A stretch of 64,000 bases of DNA from Pseudozyma flocculosa PF-1 (Eukaryota > Basidiomycota > Ustilaginomycetes > Ustilaginales > Ustilaginaceae). Of the stretch, positions 55,037 to 64,000 are shown one piece after another. Position numbers and translations under genes: made by a program. Location of the stretch: the NCBI RefSeq assembly GCF_000417875.1, contig NW_006920879.1:188130-252129 (forward strand), given 5' to 3'. Each line of letters opens with the position of its first letter. The stretch's first letter is position 1. The notes beneath the pieces are model-generated. The model saw only the letters and a program-made list of their open reading frames with translations, was not told where the DNA came from and made no database searches.

Positions 55037-57129
55037 ATGCAGGCCAACAACGACTTTGACTACATTGACCCCGCCAGCCGCATCCGCTCGGCCATCAGCA
55101 CAAAACAGGTCAACGACAAGCTCGACGAACAGCGCAGCGGCACCAAAAACGACCCCGCATCGCGCTGGCACCGAGGCGGCGTGCTCGTAAGCCGCCTCGC
55201 AGAGTCCCACATCCAGCCCGCACCCGCCGTCCACTCGTCGTCGTCACCACGGCCACCGAGCTCGTCTACGACCAATGCCGAGCACGAGCACGATGCCGGC
55301 AACGACGACGACCGCGCCAGCAAGCTCGCCTCGTCCTCATTCCTGGCGTCCAAGCTGCCCTTCGGCTTCCGCTCCAAGGACGAAGAGCAAGAGTACGTCG
55401 AGGAGTCCAAGCTCATGACAAAGCGCATGGAGGATCAAAACTGGCTCGAGATGCTCGGTGAGCTGCCGAGCGGCCTCCCATAAAGTCCTCTCTGTGACGA
55501 ACCACTGAAGCCCTGACCTGCCACTTTTGCACGACAACGCCGCCATCAGATCCCAAGCACCGCTACGGCAGCAACATCAAGCACTATCACCGTTTCTGGA
55601 ACCTCAAGGCCGACACCGACCAGAACTTCCTCCAGTGGCTCGACGAGGGCGACGGCAAGGACCTCTCGCTCGAGGAGTGCCCGCGCTCCAAGCTCGAGGC
55701 CGAGAGGATCACCTATCTCACGCCCGACCAGCGCCGAAACTACATGACCTACATCGACACCGACCCCTGCCCGCCGCAAGAGGGGCTCGCCCACACCGGC
55801 ACCGAGGGCGACCTCCGCGCCAGGCTCAACAAGCTCGGCGTGTCTTCCTCGTTTGGCAAGCCCTGGAACGCCACACAGGGAAGGGGCCGCCTGCGATGGT
55901 GCAAGACCGGCGAGCTGGTCAGCACGTCCAAGTACGACCACGGCGACCTCGGACAGGGGCGCGGCATTGCCCTTCGCGGAAGCGCAGAGTGGAAGGCCGC
56001 CGTGTTCTCTGGCGAAGCTGCAGACGTGGTGCGTTCGGACAAGATCAAGGTCCGGCGGAGGAGAGACTCGGGCTCCTCATCGGCCAGCTACACGTCGTGG
56101 AACGAGAGCGACCTCTCTTCGATCGAAGGCGCTTCTGTATCCTCACTCGCTGCAGATTCGGACGACGACGAGCGGACATCGTCATCGGCCCCGAAAGCCT
56201 CGCTCGACGAGAAACACCAGTCGAAGCGGGAAAAGTGGCTCGAGAAGGCCAACCTGGGCCCTAAGTACTGGGTCAAGCACAAGCTCGGGCTCTACGCGGC
56301 CAAGGATCGTCAGCAGCACATCGGCTGCCCAGAAAAAGCGCAGGGCCGGGGCCAGCAGCCTGCCGGCGACGTCGAAGGCCAAGACGAGGAGGACGATGAC
56401 CGAGACCATCCGCCAGATGCGCTCATCCGTCGACGAAAGGCCGACACGTGGCTGTTTGTGGCCGACCTCGCCGCCAACCTCTACATCGGCATCAAGACTC
56501 GTGGGCAATTTCAGCACTCGTCGTTTCTCGGAGGCTCGATTGTCGCGGCTGCCGGCATCCTGAAGGTCAAGGACGGCATCATCACCTCGATCTACCCCTG
56601 GAGCGGCCACTATCGCAGTGGCGGCGAGCACTTCGAGGCGCTCGTCAACCGCCTCCGCCAGAGGGGTCTTGATACGAGCGGGATCAACGTGCGGAAGAGC
56701 AAGCTGCTCATCGAAGGTGTCAATCGCTATGGGCGGTACCGCAAGGCAAAGGATCGGAAGAAGCTCGAGATCAAGGAGAGGCTCAGGGAGGGGTGGCACT
56801 CGCACTTTGGCAGCGCCGAGCGGCAGCACGCGGGGGGGCAAGGTGGCGGGCCGCACGAGAAGGCACGATCGCCGAGGCCACCGGCCGACAACAGCGAGCG
56901 GACGCCAACGAAAGTCGATTCGACCTCGCCCGACGCGGAGAGAAGAAGTCAGGACGGAGGCGTCAAGGCCGAGGCCGAGGCCACGGCGACAACGACAACG
57001 ACGGCATCGTCGTCACACGCGGACGATGCGTCGATACCGGATGCAGATCACCGCAAGGCAATCGACCATTGCGCAAAAGCTATGGCTTCGGGCTTGAAGT
57101 CGGACGGACAGCCAGCGCAAGACGGATAA
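55037..57129 (+). CDS. IQM-like calmodulin-binding family protein
   Basis: Exon 1 is 55037-55457, the intron is 55458-55549 (GTGAGC...CAG), and exon 2 is 55550-57129; the product is 666 residues. The conserved block begins after the splice: DPKHRYGSNIKHYHRFWNL, NFLQWLDEGDGKDLSLEECP, RITYLTPDQRRNYMTYID. After a disordered insert comes DTWLFVADLAANLYIGIKTR, QFQHSSFLGGSIVAAAGILK and YPWSGHYRSGGEHFEALVNRL. This is the pattern of the IQM family known from plants and fungi; the biochemical role in fungi is unclear. Unlike plant members, no IQ motif is visible in the N-terminal 140 residues, which are Ser/Asp-rich. The C-terminal 150 residues are basic, then Thr/Ser-rich and disordered. Confidence 0.85.
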
Positions 57130-58121
57130 GACGGGGGGCTGGTGGAGAAGGAGAGGAAGAGAAGGTTGGTTTTTGTGGCTCCCGACCTCTCCCCTTCTCC
57201 ATCACATGCTCGCATTTGGCCTGCGGACGTCTGGCTTCAGTTGATCCACTTCGGCCGGACCGAGTCGAGTCGAGTCGAGGTGGCGCCCCCGTCGACGAGA
57301 TTGCGATCGGGCCCATTTCGAGTGCAGCAATTTACCGCGGCCCCAGTTCCCTGGCCGCTCTTCGCACAATGGGAGCAAAGGCGTGGCATCGTCACGACTT
57401 GAGTCACCGGTCCTGGATCTCGGTCTGTTGACGACGATACGCTGCGTAAGTGTAAGCCTCTACGGCTTGGAAGAAAAGGCGATGAGGTCGGGCAGTGGAC
57501 CCACTCGATGCCGAGGCCGCCCCGTTTCATATCGACGAGCGATTTCTGGCGACAAAGCCAAGTTAAGGTGGCTGCTGGGCTTCGCCCCGAGACGTCTGCC
57601 TGCCACGCCCGGATGATGTGGCATTGGGCGGGTCCACTTCCACCCTCTCCCTGCCTCGCACCGCTCCCGGAGGGTGTCCGCAGCCATCGCCCACATCCAT
57701 ACACTCGTGCACCGGGCAGACTCGGGGCGTCATCGACGATTCCTGACCCACCCTTTCCAGATGAGCGTCGCAGACTACTGTCTTGGCCAGCACACCACAG
57801 CGAACAGGCGGAGGAGGAGGAGGTGTTCGAGGGCCGAGCAAGGCATAAAAAGGGGGGGCTCGGAAGCATCCTTTGCCTCTCGAGACCCATTTCATCTCCC
57901 CCTCCCTCCCCTCCTCTTCAGCATCGTCGTCGCGAGACGTCGCAATCCCCCGCTCTCTTTCCCAGTTGAGGCCCTCAAGAGGCTCGATCGGTATCCCACA
58001 CTCCTTTCTCTCACCATCACGCCCCCGCTCCTTGCACGCAATCTCCTTCCGCACCAACGTCAAGGTCAACACGCTCTCTTACCCTCGGCCCACACCCGGT
58101 CTCGAGCTGTTCAAGAGCAAG
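57130..58121. other. Intergenic, upstream of the three-module secreted protein gene
   Basis: In these 992 bases a (GTCGA)n tract lies at 57261-57280 and a TATA-like CATAAAAAG at 57844-57852. CT-rich sequence fills 57880-58060, consistent with a transcribed leader. Confidence 0.5.
57844..57852 (+). promoter_or_regulatory. TATA-like CATAAAAAG
   Basis: An AT-rich element 278 bases before the ATG at 58122, followed by a long CT-rich stretch. Its distance resembles the TATAAG elements before the two small secreted protein genes. Confidence 0.4.
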
Positions 58122-61100
58122 ATGAGGTGGATACTGCTGCAGCTCGCCGTGTTTCTCTCGCTGGCGGCGATGGCAGCCGCCTCGCCTGCCTACGCTGAGA
58201 AGCATGGCCTCGCCCATCCCGCGGCACAGGCTCCTCGACAGAGGCACCGCAAGCAGCGCGGTCGCTCGACTCCCAAGGGTGAGTATTCAAGCGCAGCGCC
58301 TACAGACAACCTTGATCGAACACCGGCGACTGACGCGCCCGCTCTGCTTTTGCACACTCCCTGCCACGACAGGCGGCAAGCATGGCCATTCGACGCCACA
58401 GAAGCGTGCCATCGTCCCCTCTGAGCTCGGACAGCTGGGCCACCTGGCCGAAGAGATGTGGGTCAAGGTCAACCCGGGCAAGGTGGCCAACATGGCCGGC
58501 GCCGAGGTGCGCGCCGGCGAGAACCTGGCCGGCAGCACGGCGGCGCACACGGCGCAGCTCGAGCACTCGGTGGCTCAATCGACGCTGGCCTCGCAGGAAC
58601 ACGCGATGGCGACACAGGCCTACCTGCGCGAGCAGAGCGAGACGCTGAAACGCGTCAACCAGCAGCTGGCCCAGGTCGAGGCCAAGCTCGGACAGACCGA
58701 GGGCCACCTTGCCGCCGGTGCGCCCGGAAGGCCGCCGCTGATCAATGCCAACGACGTCGACCCGCTGCACCAGAAGAAGAAGAGCCACAAGATGCGCAAC
58801 ATCGCCCTGGCCAGCGGCGGTGCCGTCGCCGCTTGGTGGACGTGGAAGCACTTTTTCGACGCCAAGCCAAAGACGCTCGAGGGTCAGCAGCCCCCCTACG
58901 CCGAGGGCGGATCGCAGGACCCCTCTGTGGGCGGTGGAGCCACCCCGGATGCCGGTGCCGGTGCCGATGCCGGTGCTGGTGCTGGTGCTAGTGCTGGTGC
59001 TGATGCTGGTGCTGGTGCTGGTGCTGGTGCTGGTGCTGGTGCTGGTGCTGGTGCTGGTGCCGCAGCCGCGCAGTCGCCGCCGCAAGTCATCCCGATCGGC
59101 AGGACTAGCCCGTTCACGGGCGGCCAGGTTGGACTCATCTCGGGTACCGACCAGCTCGTCGACATGGACAACAAGTGGTGGCTCAACAGCGATGGCTGCC
59201 CTACCGGCTCAGAGGCCAGGTGCGCCCAGGCCCTCGCTCAGCACCAGGCTCAGGCCAACCCCGCCGCCAACCCTGCCACCAACTCGGCTGCGAGCCAAGC
59301 TTTCAGCCCGGCCGGTGCCGTCAGCCCCGCTCCCGACCCTGGCTACCAGTCTACGCAGGCACCGACGGATCCTAGCCTCAACGGTGGCCAAGGTGCTGGT
59401 CTCGGCGCTGGTTCCGCCGGTACCGGTGCTGTTGTCGGTGCCGCTGGCCCCGTCGCTGGCGCAGCTGTCCAGCCTGGATCTGGCTCCCAGGGCCTATCGG
59501 ATGGAAGCGGCAGCGTGGGCGGCGCTGGTCTCGGCGTCAGTGCCAGCGGCTCTAACGATGCGGCTGGAGGCGGCACCACTGGCATCACTGGCGGCCAGGG
59601 TGGCACCGGTGCCGGCAGCGTCGGCAACGCCAACGCCAACGCCAACGTCAAGCGCAAGCGATCGATGCCAGTCGATCTGGGCAAGCGCGAGCCTGCCGGC
59701 CCGCCGATGGGACCAATGTTCACCGAGGCGGCTGGCAAGCTCGTCGGCGAGGTGGGCGAGAGCTCGCACGGTGTTTCGCAGCAGGCCGCCCGCTTCATGG
59801 CCAAGGACGCGACCGCTCCTCCGAGCCACGTCGGACCTTCGAACGGCATCGACCTCAACTCGAACACCTTCTCTGCCTTCCACGGCCAGGATGGTTTCAG
59901 CCCTCGCCCGCAGCAGCCCGCCGTCGCCTACCCGTACAGTGCAGAGGACCAGGCATCCCGCATCCGGATCCAGCAGACGCTCGATGCAAACACGCGCATC
60001 ATGGAGCAGCACACGGCCAACGTCCGCGCCGAGACGTACAGGCTGCAGCAGCTGGGTGCTGCGTTCGACGCGCGCCGCTCGGACGTGGGCCAGCTCGAGA
60101 ACAAGGTCGAAGCCATGATGCCGCAGCTGCAGGAGGCGCTCGGCAAGATCAACAAGATGAACCCGCCCAAGGGCTACCTGATCAAGACGCGCACCCAGCT
60201 CATCATGGACGGACTCGTCCTCACCTGCCTCGGCTTCTTTGCGCTCAAGAGCTTCAACAACTGGAGGCACAGCGGTACCCCTCCCCAACAGCAGCCCGCG
60301 CCCGGGGATGCCGCTGGTGGCCTCGATGGCTACGGAGCAGGTGCTGGCCTCGGCACCGGTGGCGGTGGCGGTGGAGGTCAAGACGCATACGACAAGTACG
60401 ATTTCCACCTGGTCGATCGGTGCTCGACCAAGTCCGGGGCACAGCTCTTTGAGGACGGAACGGGCATGCTCTGGGACCCCGACACCGTCGCGCCCATCCC
60501 CGAGTCGCAGACCAAGAAGTGCTCCGGCGGCGAAGCCGGCGTCGGAGCTGCCTCGCTGTCCGACGACGGCCTCGAGTCTGACCCGCGGGGCGATGACGCT
60601 CTCGAAGGCGGCGATGACCTTGGCGGCGGCGCCGCCGGCGGCGCTTCCGGATCCGGCGCTGGTGTCGCCAGCGGATACGGTGGTGCTGGTGCTGGTGCTG
60701 GTGCTGGTGTCGGTGCCGGTGCCGGTGCCGGTGCCGGTGCTGGTGAGAGTGCAGCTGCTGGCGGCGCTGGACCGGCTGGTGGTGCTGCCGGACTCAAGAA
60801 GAAGCGATCGATCCACATGGCCGAGGACAAGCGCGCAGACGACATGGTGAGCTTCCTCTAGTCTGTCCTCGACCGTCGATGATTTGCCTCAATGGTGGGG
60901 ATGCGGAGTCCTCATCATCTGCGGCCATATCGTGGTGTGGCTATCTGTGATCCTGGCGCGGTGAACGAGGGTACCCGGCGTGGCGCCAAGGGATGAGAGA
61001 GGGAAGAGGCAATCTGGCGGGGCCGCTGAACTGTAGCTCCATGTCTTGGACGAGTACCATCAATGTCCATTCTCTCTCGTCCCTGCTCTGCTGGCTCGTG

Positions 61101-61990
61101 ATCTCGTGCGACTGTGGTGGGATCAAAGGAATTGGCATGCTGACGCTGACGCCCTTCTCTGGTTTTCCTCTCCTTGGCAGCCCTCATACGTCTCCAGCCT
61201 GGCACGACGAAGCACGGGCGCGTCAGCCTCGCTGCGACCGACCAAACGCCAGTGGTGGCTGATGGGCGGTCTGACGGGGGCGATGGCGGCGGACTGGGTG
61301 TTGAACAAGGCCAAGCAACGGCACCAGCAGCTGGAGAACAAGAGCAAGGAGGCGCAGCTGGCGCAGCCGGCGTCGCAGAGCGCCGCTGCTGCGCTGGCGG
61401 GCACGCAGATTGGGACGGGCGGGGTCGGGCAGGTAATGAACCCGCTCACGGGCAATGCCGTCGCCATTGATCCCACCACGGCCCAGGCCTACGATACCGT
61501 CACGGGCGAGGTTGTCGATCTCTCTGCGATTCCGGGCCTGGGGCAGGGGCAGGATCAGGACGATGATGGCGAAGGCGACGAGGAGAAGCAGGTGGGTGCC
61601 CAGCCTGGTCAGGATGGTGCGGCTTCGGTGGTTCAGGCTGCCGGAGTGGCGCCGGTCCAGCAACAGCAAGCACAGCCGATGCCGATGCCGATGCTGCAGC
61701 CGTCGCCGTCGCGATACGTGTTCACGCCTCAGGCTGTTGCTCAGTCGCAGCCAAACCCTCAGCAGCAGCAAGCCGGCGTCGTCCTCAACCAGCCCGGATT
61801 GTCAAGCCCTGCGCTAGCTCAGCCTCCAATCCCTGGATTCAACATTGCGCCGGCTACAGCGCAATTCACCTCTGGCACGCTCGCTGGGCAGGCTGGAGGA
61901 GGTGTGGGCCACCAGGCCTCGAACGTCAGCGGAGGAGCGGCAGTGGACGGTCAAGGCGCCAACGCAGTCGGAGGACGCGGAAGACGATGA
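58122..61990 (+). CDS. Secreted/membrane precursor of three Kex2-bounded modules, unrecognised
   Basis: Exons are 58122-58278, 58373-60846 and 61181-61990, giving 1,146 residues. The second intron (60847-61180) has donor ATG|GTGAGC and a strong pyrimidine tract TTTTCCTCTCCTTGGCAG; if it is not spliced, the protein ends five codons later (MVSFL). The chain has a signal peptide (MRWILLQLAVFLSLAAMAAA) and three dibasic regions: QKR at 62-64, KRKR at 479-482 with KR 490-491, and KKKR at 861-864 with KR 872-873. In modules 1 and 2 a helical heptad stretch precedes a basic, Trp-rich hydrophobic segment (RNIALASGGAVAAWWTWKHFF about 194-214; LIMDGLVLTCLGFFALKSF 662-680). In module 3 the hydrophobic segment (WWLMGGLTGAMAADWVL 902-918) comes first and the helix follows. 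Gly/Ala-rich linkers include two (GGTGCT)n tracts. No known family is recognised; cleavage is inference. Confidence 0.75.
58951..59060. repeat. (GGTGCT)n coding minisatellite
   Basis: About 18 hexamer units of GGTGCT/GGTGCC, some with GAT or AGT substitutions, encode a Gly-Ala dipeptide run in the first linker of the three-module protein. Confidence 0.9.
60682..60745. repeat. (GGTGCT)n coding minisatellite, second copy
   Basis: About ten GGTGCT/GGTGCC units encode a second Gly-Ala run in the linker before the third module. Confidence 0.9.
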
Positions 61991-62410
61991 TGGGCGGTGC
62001 GGCCGGGGGTGGGCCCAAAGTGACGTCGACGATGGGCGTTGGAGGGAGGCGAGGGAGGTGGTGCGCGTCGAGGCGGAGTGCGCGTGATGGCTTGCGCGGG
62101 GTTGGTACATCGAGGCAGAGGAAAGAGTCAGGCGGAGAAGGAGAAGTAGCTACCGGTGGGTGGAGGGGCGCAGTGAGAGATGGGGATGGACGAGCACGCG
62201 GGGCAAGGGTTGCAATCGGACGCGGACGGGATGCTTACAGCATGAGATGGTGTGGCCCGCTTTGTTGCGTTCGGGATCGCGAGGGGCGCCAGGGCGAGAC
62301 TTCAAATTTGACTCTGGCAGAGGGACAAGAGTCGGGGTCGGGATCGCCTTTTCGGGTTCGGAGCGGCAGGGGGCGATTTTTCGTCTAGAGGGCGGCGGGC
62401 GGCGGGCGGT

Positions 62411-62412
<2 letters not shown>

Positions 62413-62445
<33 letters not shown>
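62413..62445. repeat. (CAGG)n microsatellite
   Basis: Eight nearly perfect AGGC units. It is the cleanest of the GCAG-type tracts scattered through the intergenic DNA of this window. Confidence 0.9.
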
Positions 62446-62860
62446 TGCAGAGGATCAACACGGCAGGCTAGGGAGCTAGGGCAGGCAGCGTGCCGTGCAT
62501 GCAGAATGACCGCCTGCCTGCTTGGTGGGCTCGTCTGGCTGGCCTGGTCCGGCCAATTTTGGCTTGGTTGACTCTCCGATAGGCCGCCCGCTGCGTCGCC
62601 CGTCACCACCACCACCATTCTTGATTCGCCTGTCTCTCTCGCCCTTCTCTTCTGTCTCTCTGCGGGCCATCGCATCGTGCCGCTTGGCTACCGCTCCCCC
62701 ACTCTCCTTTATATCCACCATCCACCACCACCACTCCTGGCCACTCCCGCACCTTTGCACGACCGCCTCCCCTCCCTGGATGTCGCCCCGCCGGTAGTCA
62801 ATCGGCACCTGCTCCTTTTCAAGAAGCCGCCGATACACAGCCAGTCGCCAGCACCGCACA

Positions 62861-62930
62861 CGCACACACACGCACACACACGCACACACACGCACACACA
62901 CGCACACACACGCACACACACGCACACACA
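62861..62930. repeat. (CGCACACACA)7 minisatellite in the 5' leader
   Basis: Seven perfect 10-base units end six bases before the ATG at 62937, so they almost certainly lie in the 5' untranslated leader of the BOR1-like gene. Confidence 0.95.
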
Positions 62931-62936
62931 CACCCC

Positions 62937-64000
62937 ATGCCGTCGTCCTCGCCCGATCGCGCCGCAGCGCCCATCCGCGAGTCGGCCACCGCGCGCTCAT
63001 CGCTCTCCTCGCAGACCACCGAGCTCGGTCAGACACAGGCCGCCACCACCGCAACATCGTCCTCGCAGCAGTTTGCCACCACGCCGTCATCGTCCGCCGG
63101 TCTGCACAGCCGCAAGCCACAGGGCGCCAGCAAGCCTCACCCGGACCACGTCGACGTCGGCGCCGCACACCAGCACGACCCGCCTCGCCACCCTACTGAC
63201 AACGATGAACACGCCAACTCGTACCCGCTCTTTGCCGGCGACAAGCCCTGGTCGCAGCGCTCCTGGGCCTACGAGCTCACGCCCTTCCGCGGCATGTGGT
63301 ACGACGTCCGCCGCAGGAGCCCCTTTCTCCGCCACGACTGGACCTCGGCCTTTGAGCCCCGCAACTGGTGGACCATTGTCAACAGCGTCTTCCGCATGTA
63401 CTTTATCAACCTCATGCCCGCCATCGCCTACGTCATCGACATGAACTACCGCACCAACGGCGCCTACGGCATCAACGAAGTCATCCTCGCCTCCGCCCTC
63501 GCCGCCATCGTCTTCCCCATCTTCTCGGTCCAGCCCCTCACCTTTGTCGGCGTCACCGGCCTCATCAACCTCGTCAACTACACCCAGTACAACATCTTTG
63601 TCGGCTACTACAACTTTAGCCAGATCGACTACCTCCGTATCCAGGCTTGGTCCCTCATCTGGTCCGCCGCCTTCCACTGGGTCGTGGCCGTCTTCAACGT
63701 GTGCGACTTTACCCGCTTCATCACCGACATGACCTCCGAGACCTTTGGCTTCTACGTCGGCATCGTCTACATCCAAAAGGGCATCGAGCTCCTCATCGAG
63801 GAGTTCAAGCCCGCCCCCCTCGACAACGCCACCGGCTGGTTCTCGGTGACCATCGCCATCCTCTTCACCGTCTCCGTCTACCTCGTCTCCAAGGTCGGAG
63901 CCACCTCGTACCTCCCCTTCCGCCTGCGCAACCTCGTCGGCAGCTACGCCTTCACCGCCGGCATCCTCTTCTGGACCGGCTTCAGCCACTTTCCCGACTA
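62937..64000 (+). CDS. BOR1/SLC4-like anion transporter, 5' part
   Basis: The gene is cut by the right edge; 354 codons are visible, without stop or intron. The start at 62937 is the first ATG of the frame. About 110 hydrophilic Ser/Thr/His-rich residues precede the family signature TPFRGMWYDVRRRSPFLRHDW. After EPRNWWTIVNSVFRMYFINL come hydrophobic segments typical of the HCO3-cotransporter fold: LMPAIAYVIDM, INEVILASALAAIVFPIFSV, PLTFVGVTGLINLVNY, WSLIWSAAFHWVVAVFNV and GFYVGIVYIQKGIELLIEEF. Fungal members are plasma or vacuolar membrane proteins exporting borate, or similar anions. The substrate cannot be told from the sequence. Confidence 0.92.
   Translation, partial: MPSSSPDRAAAPIRESATARSSLSSQTTELGQTQAATTATSSSQQFATTPSSSAGLHSRKPQGASKPHPDHVDVGAAHQHDPPRHPTDNDEHANSYPLFAGDKPWSQRSWAYELTPFRGMWYDVRRRSPFLRHDWTSAFEPRNWWTIVNSVFRMYFINLMPAIAYVIDMNYRTNGAYGINEVILASALAAIVFPIFSVQPLTFVGVTGLINLVNYTQYNIFVGYYNFSQIDYLRIQAWSLIWSAAFHWVVAVFNVCDFTRFITDMTSETFGFYVGIVYIQKGIELLIEEFKPAPLDNATGWFSVTIAILFTVSVYLVSKVGATSYLPFRLRNLVGSYAFTAGILFWTGFSHFPD

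Larger units (their letters stand above)
61991..62936. other. Intergenic, BOR1-like upstream region
   Basis: These 946 bases have no recognised gene. They include a (CAGG)n tract at about 62413-62445 and a 10-bp minisatellite directly before the BOR1-like ATG. Confidence 0.5.

Noticed and set aside
58300..60816. Minus-strand open frames with Thr-Ser or Ala-Pro repeats opposite the three-module protein
   Set aside because: They are reading-frame shadows of the GGTGCT repeats and the sense gene, which has a signal peptide and good splice sites.
63087..63989. 300-codon minus-strand open frame rich in Val, Asp and Gly
   Set aside because: It is the complement of the BOR1-like gene, whose membrane segments are recognisable.

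Overview
The window is nuclear DNA of a GC-rich fungus, most probably a basidiomycete of the smut type (Ustilaginomycotina-like). The evidence is an alpha-aminoadipate reductase (fungal lysine route), a Nud1/Cdc11-type SIN scaffold, an Urc4 uracil-catabolism protein, an Adp1-type ABC transporter, and many short introns (55 to 334 nt) that start almost always with GTGAGT/GTGAGC. Proteins carry long Ser/Ala/Pro-rich disordered stretches. The species is not determined. All gene models were built by hand from reading frames and splice signals.

Layout, left to right. 1-1286: 3' part of a BUD22 gene (+). 1407-2666: homoserine dehydrogenase HOM6 (-), divergent from riboflavin synthase RIB5 (3212-4264, +). 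4504-8484: an unrecognised eight-exon gene (-). 9003-9368: a small secreted Cys protein (-). 10209-11526: a WKF-domain nucleolar-type protein (-), divergent from a GEP4-type phosphatase with a long extension (11928-14104, +). 14243-16594: a mitochondrial PDK-type kinase (-) with a large insertion in its ATP lid. 18015-18293: a second small secreted six-Cys protein (+). 18695-22131: ASE1/PRC1 spindle midzone MAP (-), divergent from a 2,423-residue NUD1/CDC11-like LRR scaffold (23309-30580, +). 30832-32474: an unrecognised two-exon gene (-), divergent from an ADP1-like ABC transporter (33067-36678, +).

A 6.8 kb stretch without recognisable genes (36679-43456) follows. It is rich in GCAA/GCAG-type short repeats and precedes a Ser-rich unknown protein (43457-46855, +). 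Then come URC4 (47586-49149, +), LYS2 (49455-54059, -), an IQM-like protein (55037-57129, +), a secreted three-module protein with regularly placed dibasic sites (58122-61990, +), and the 5' part of a BOR1/SLC4-like anion transporter (62937 to the edge, +).

Functionally the window mixes housekeeping metabolism (threonine/methionine, lysine, riboflavin, uracil catabolism, cardiolipin synthesis, control of a mitochondrial dehydrogenase), late-mitosis machinery (ASE1 and the SIN scaffold lie head to head) and secreted or surface proteins of unknown role. The item most likely to be undescribed is the 58122-61990 gene. It looks like a signal-peptide-bearing precursor of three related modules, each starting at a Kex2-type site and each with one Trp-rich hydrophobic segment. 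The lid insertion in the kinase, the extension of the GEP4 protein and the gene-poor 6.8 kb stretch are secondary targets.
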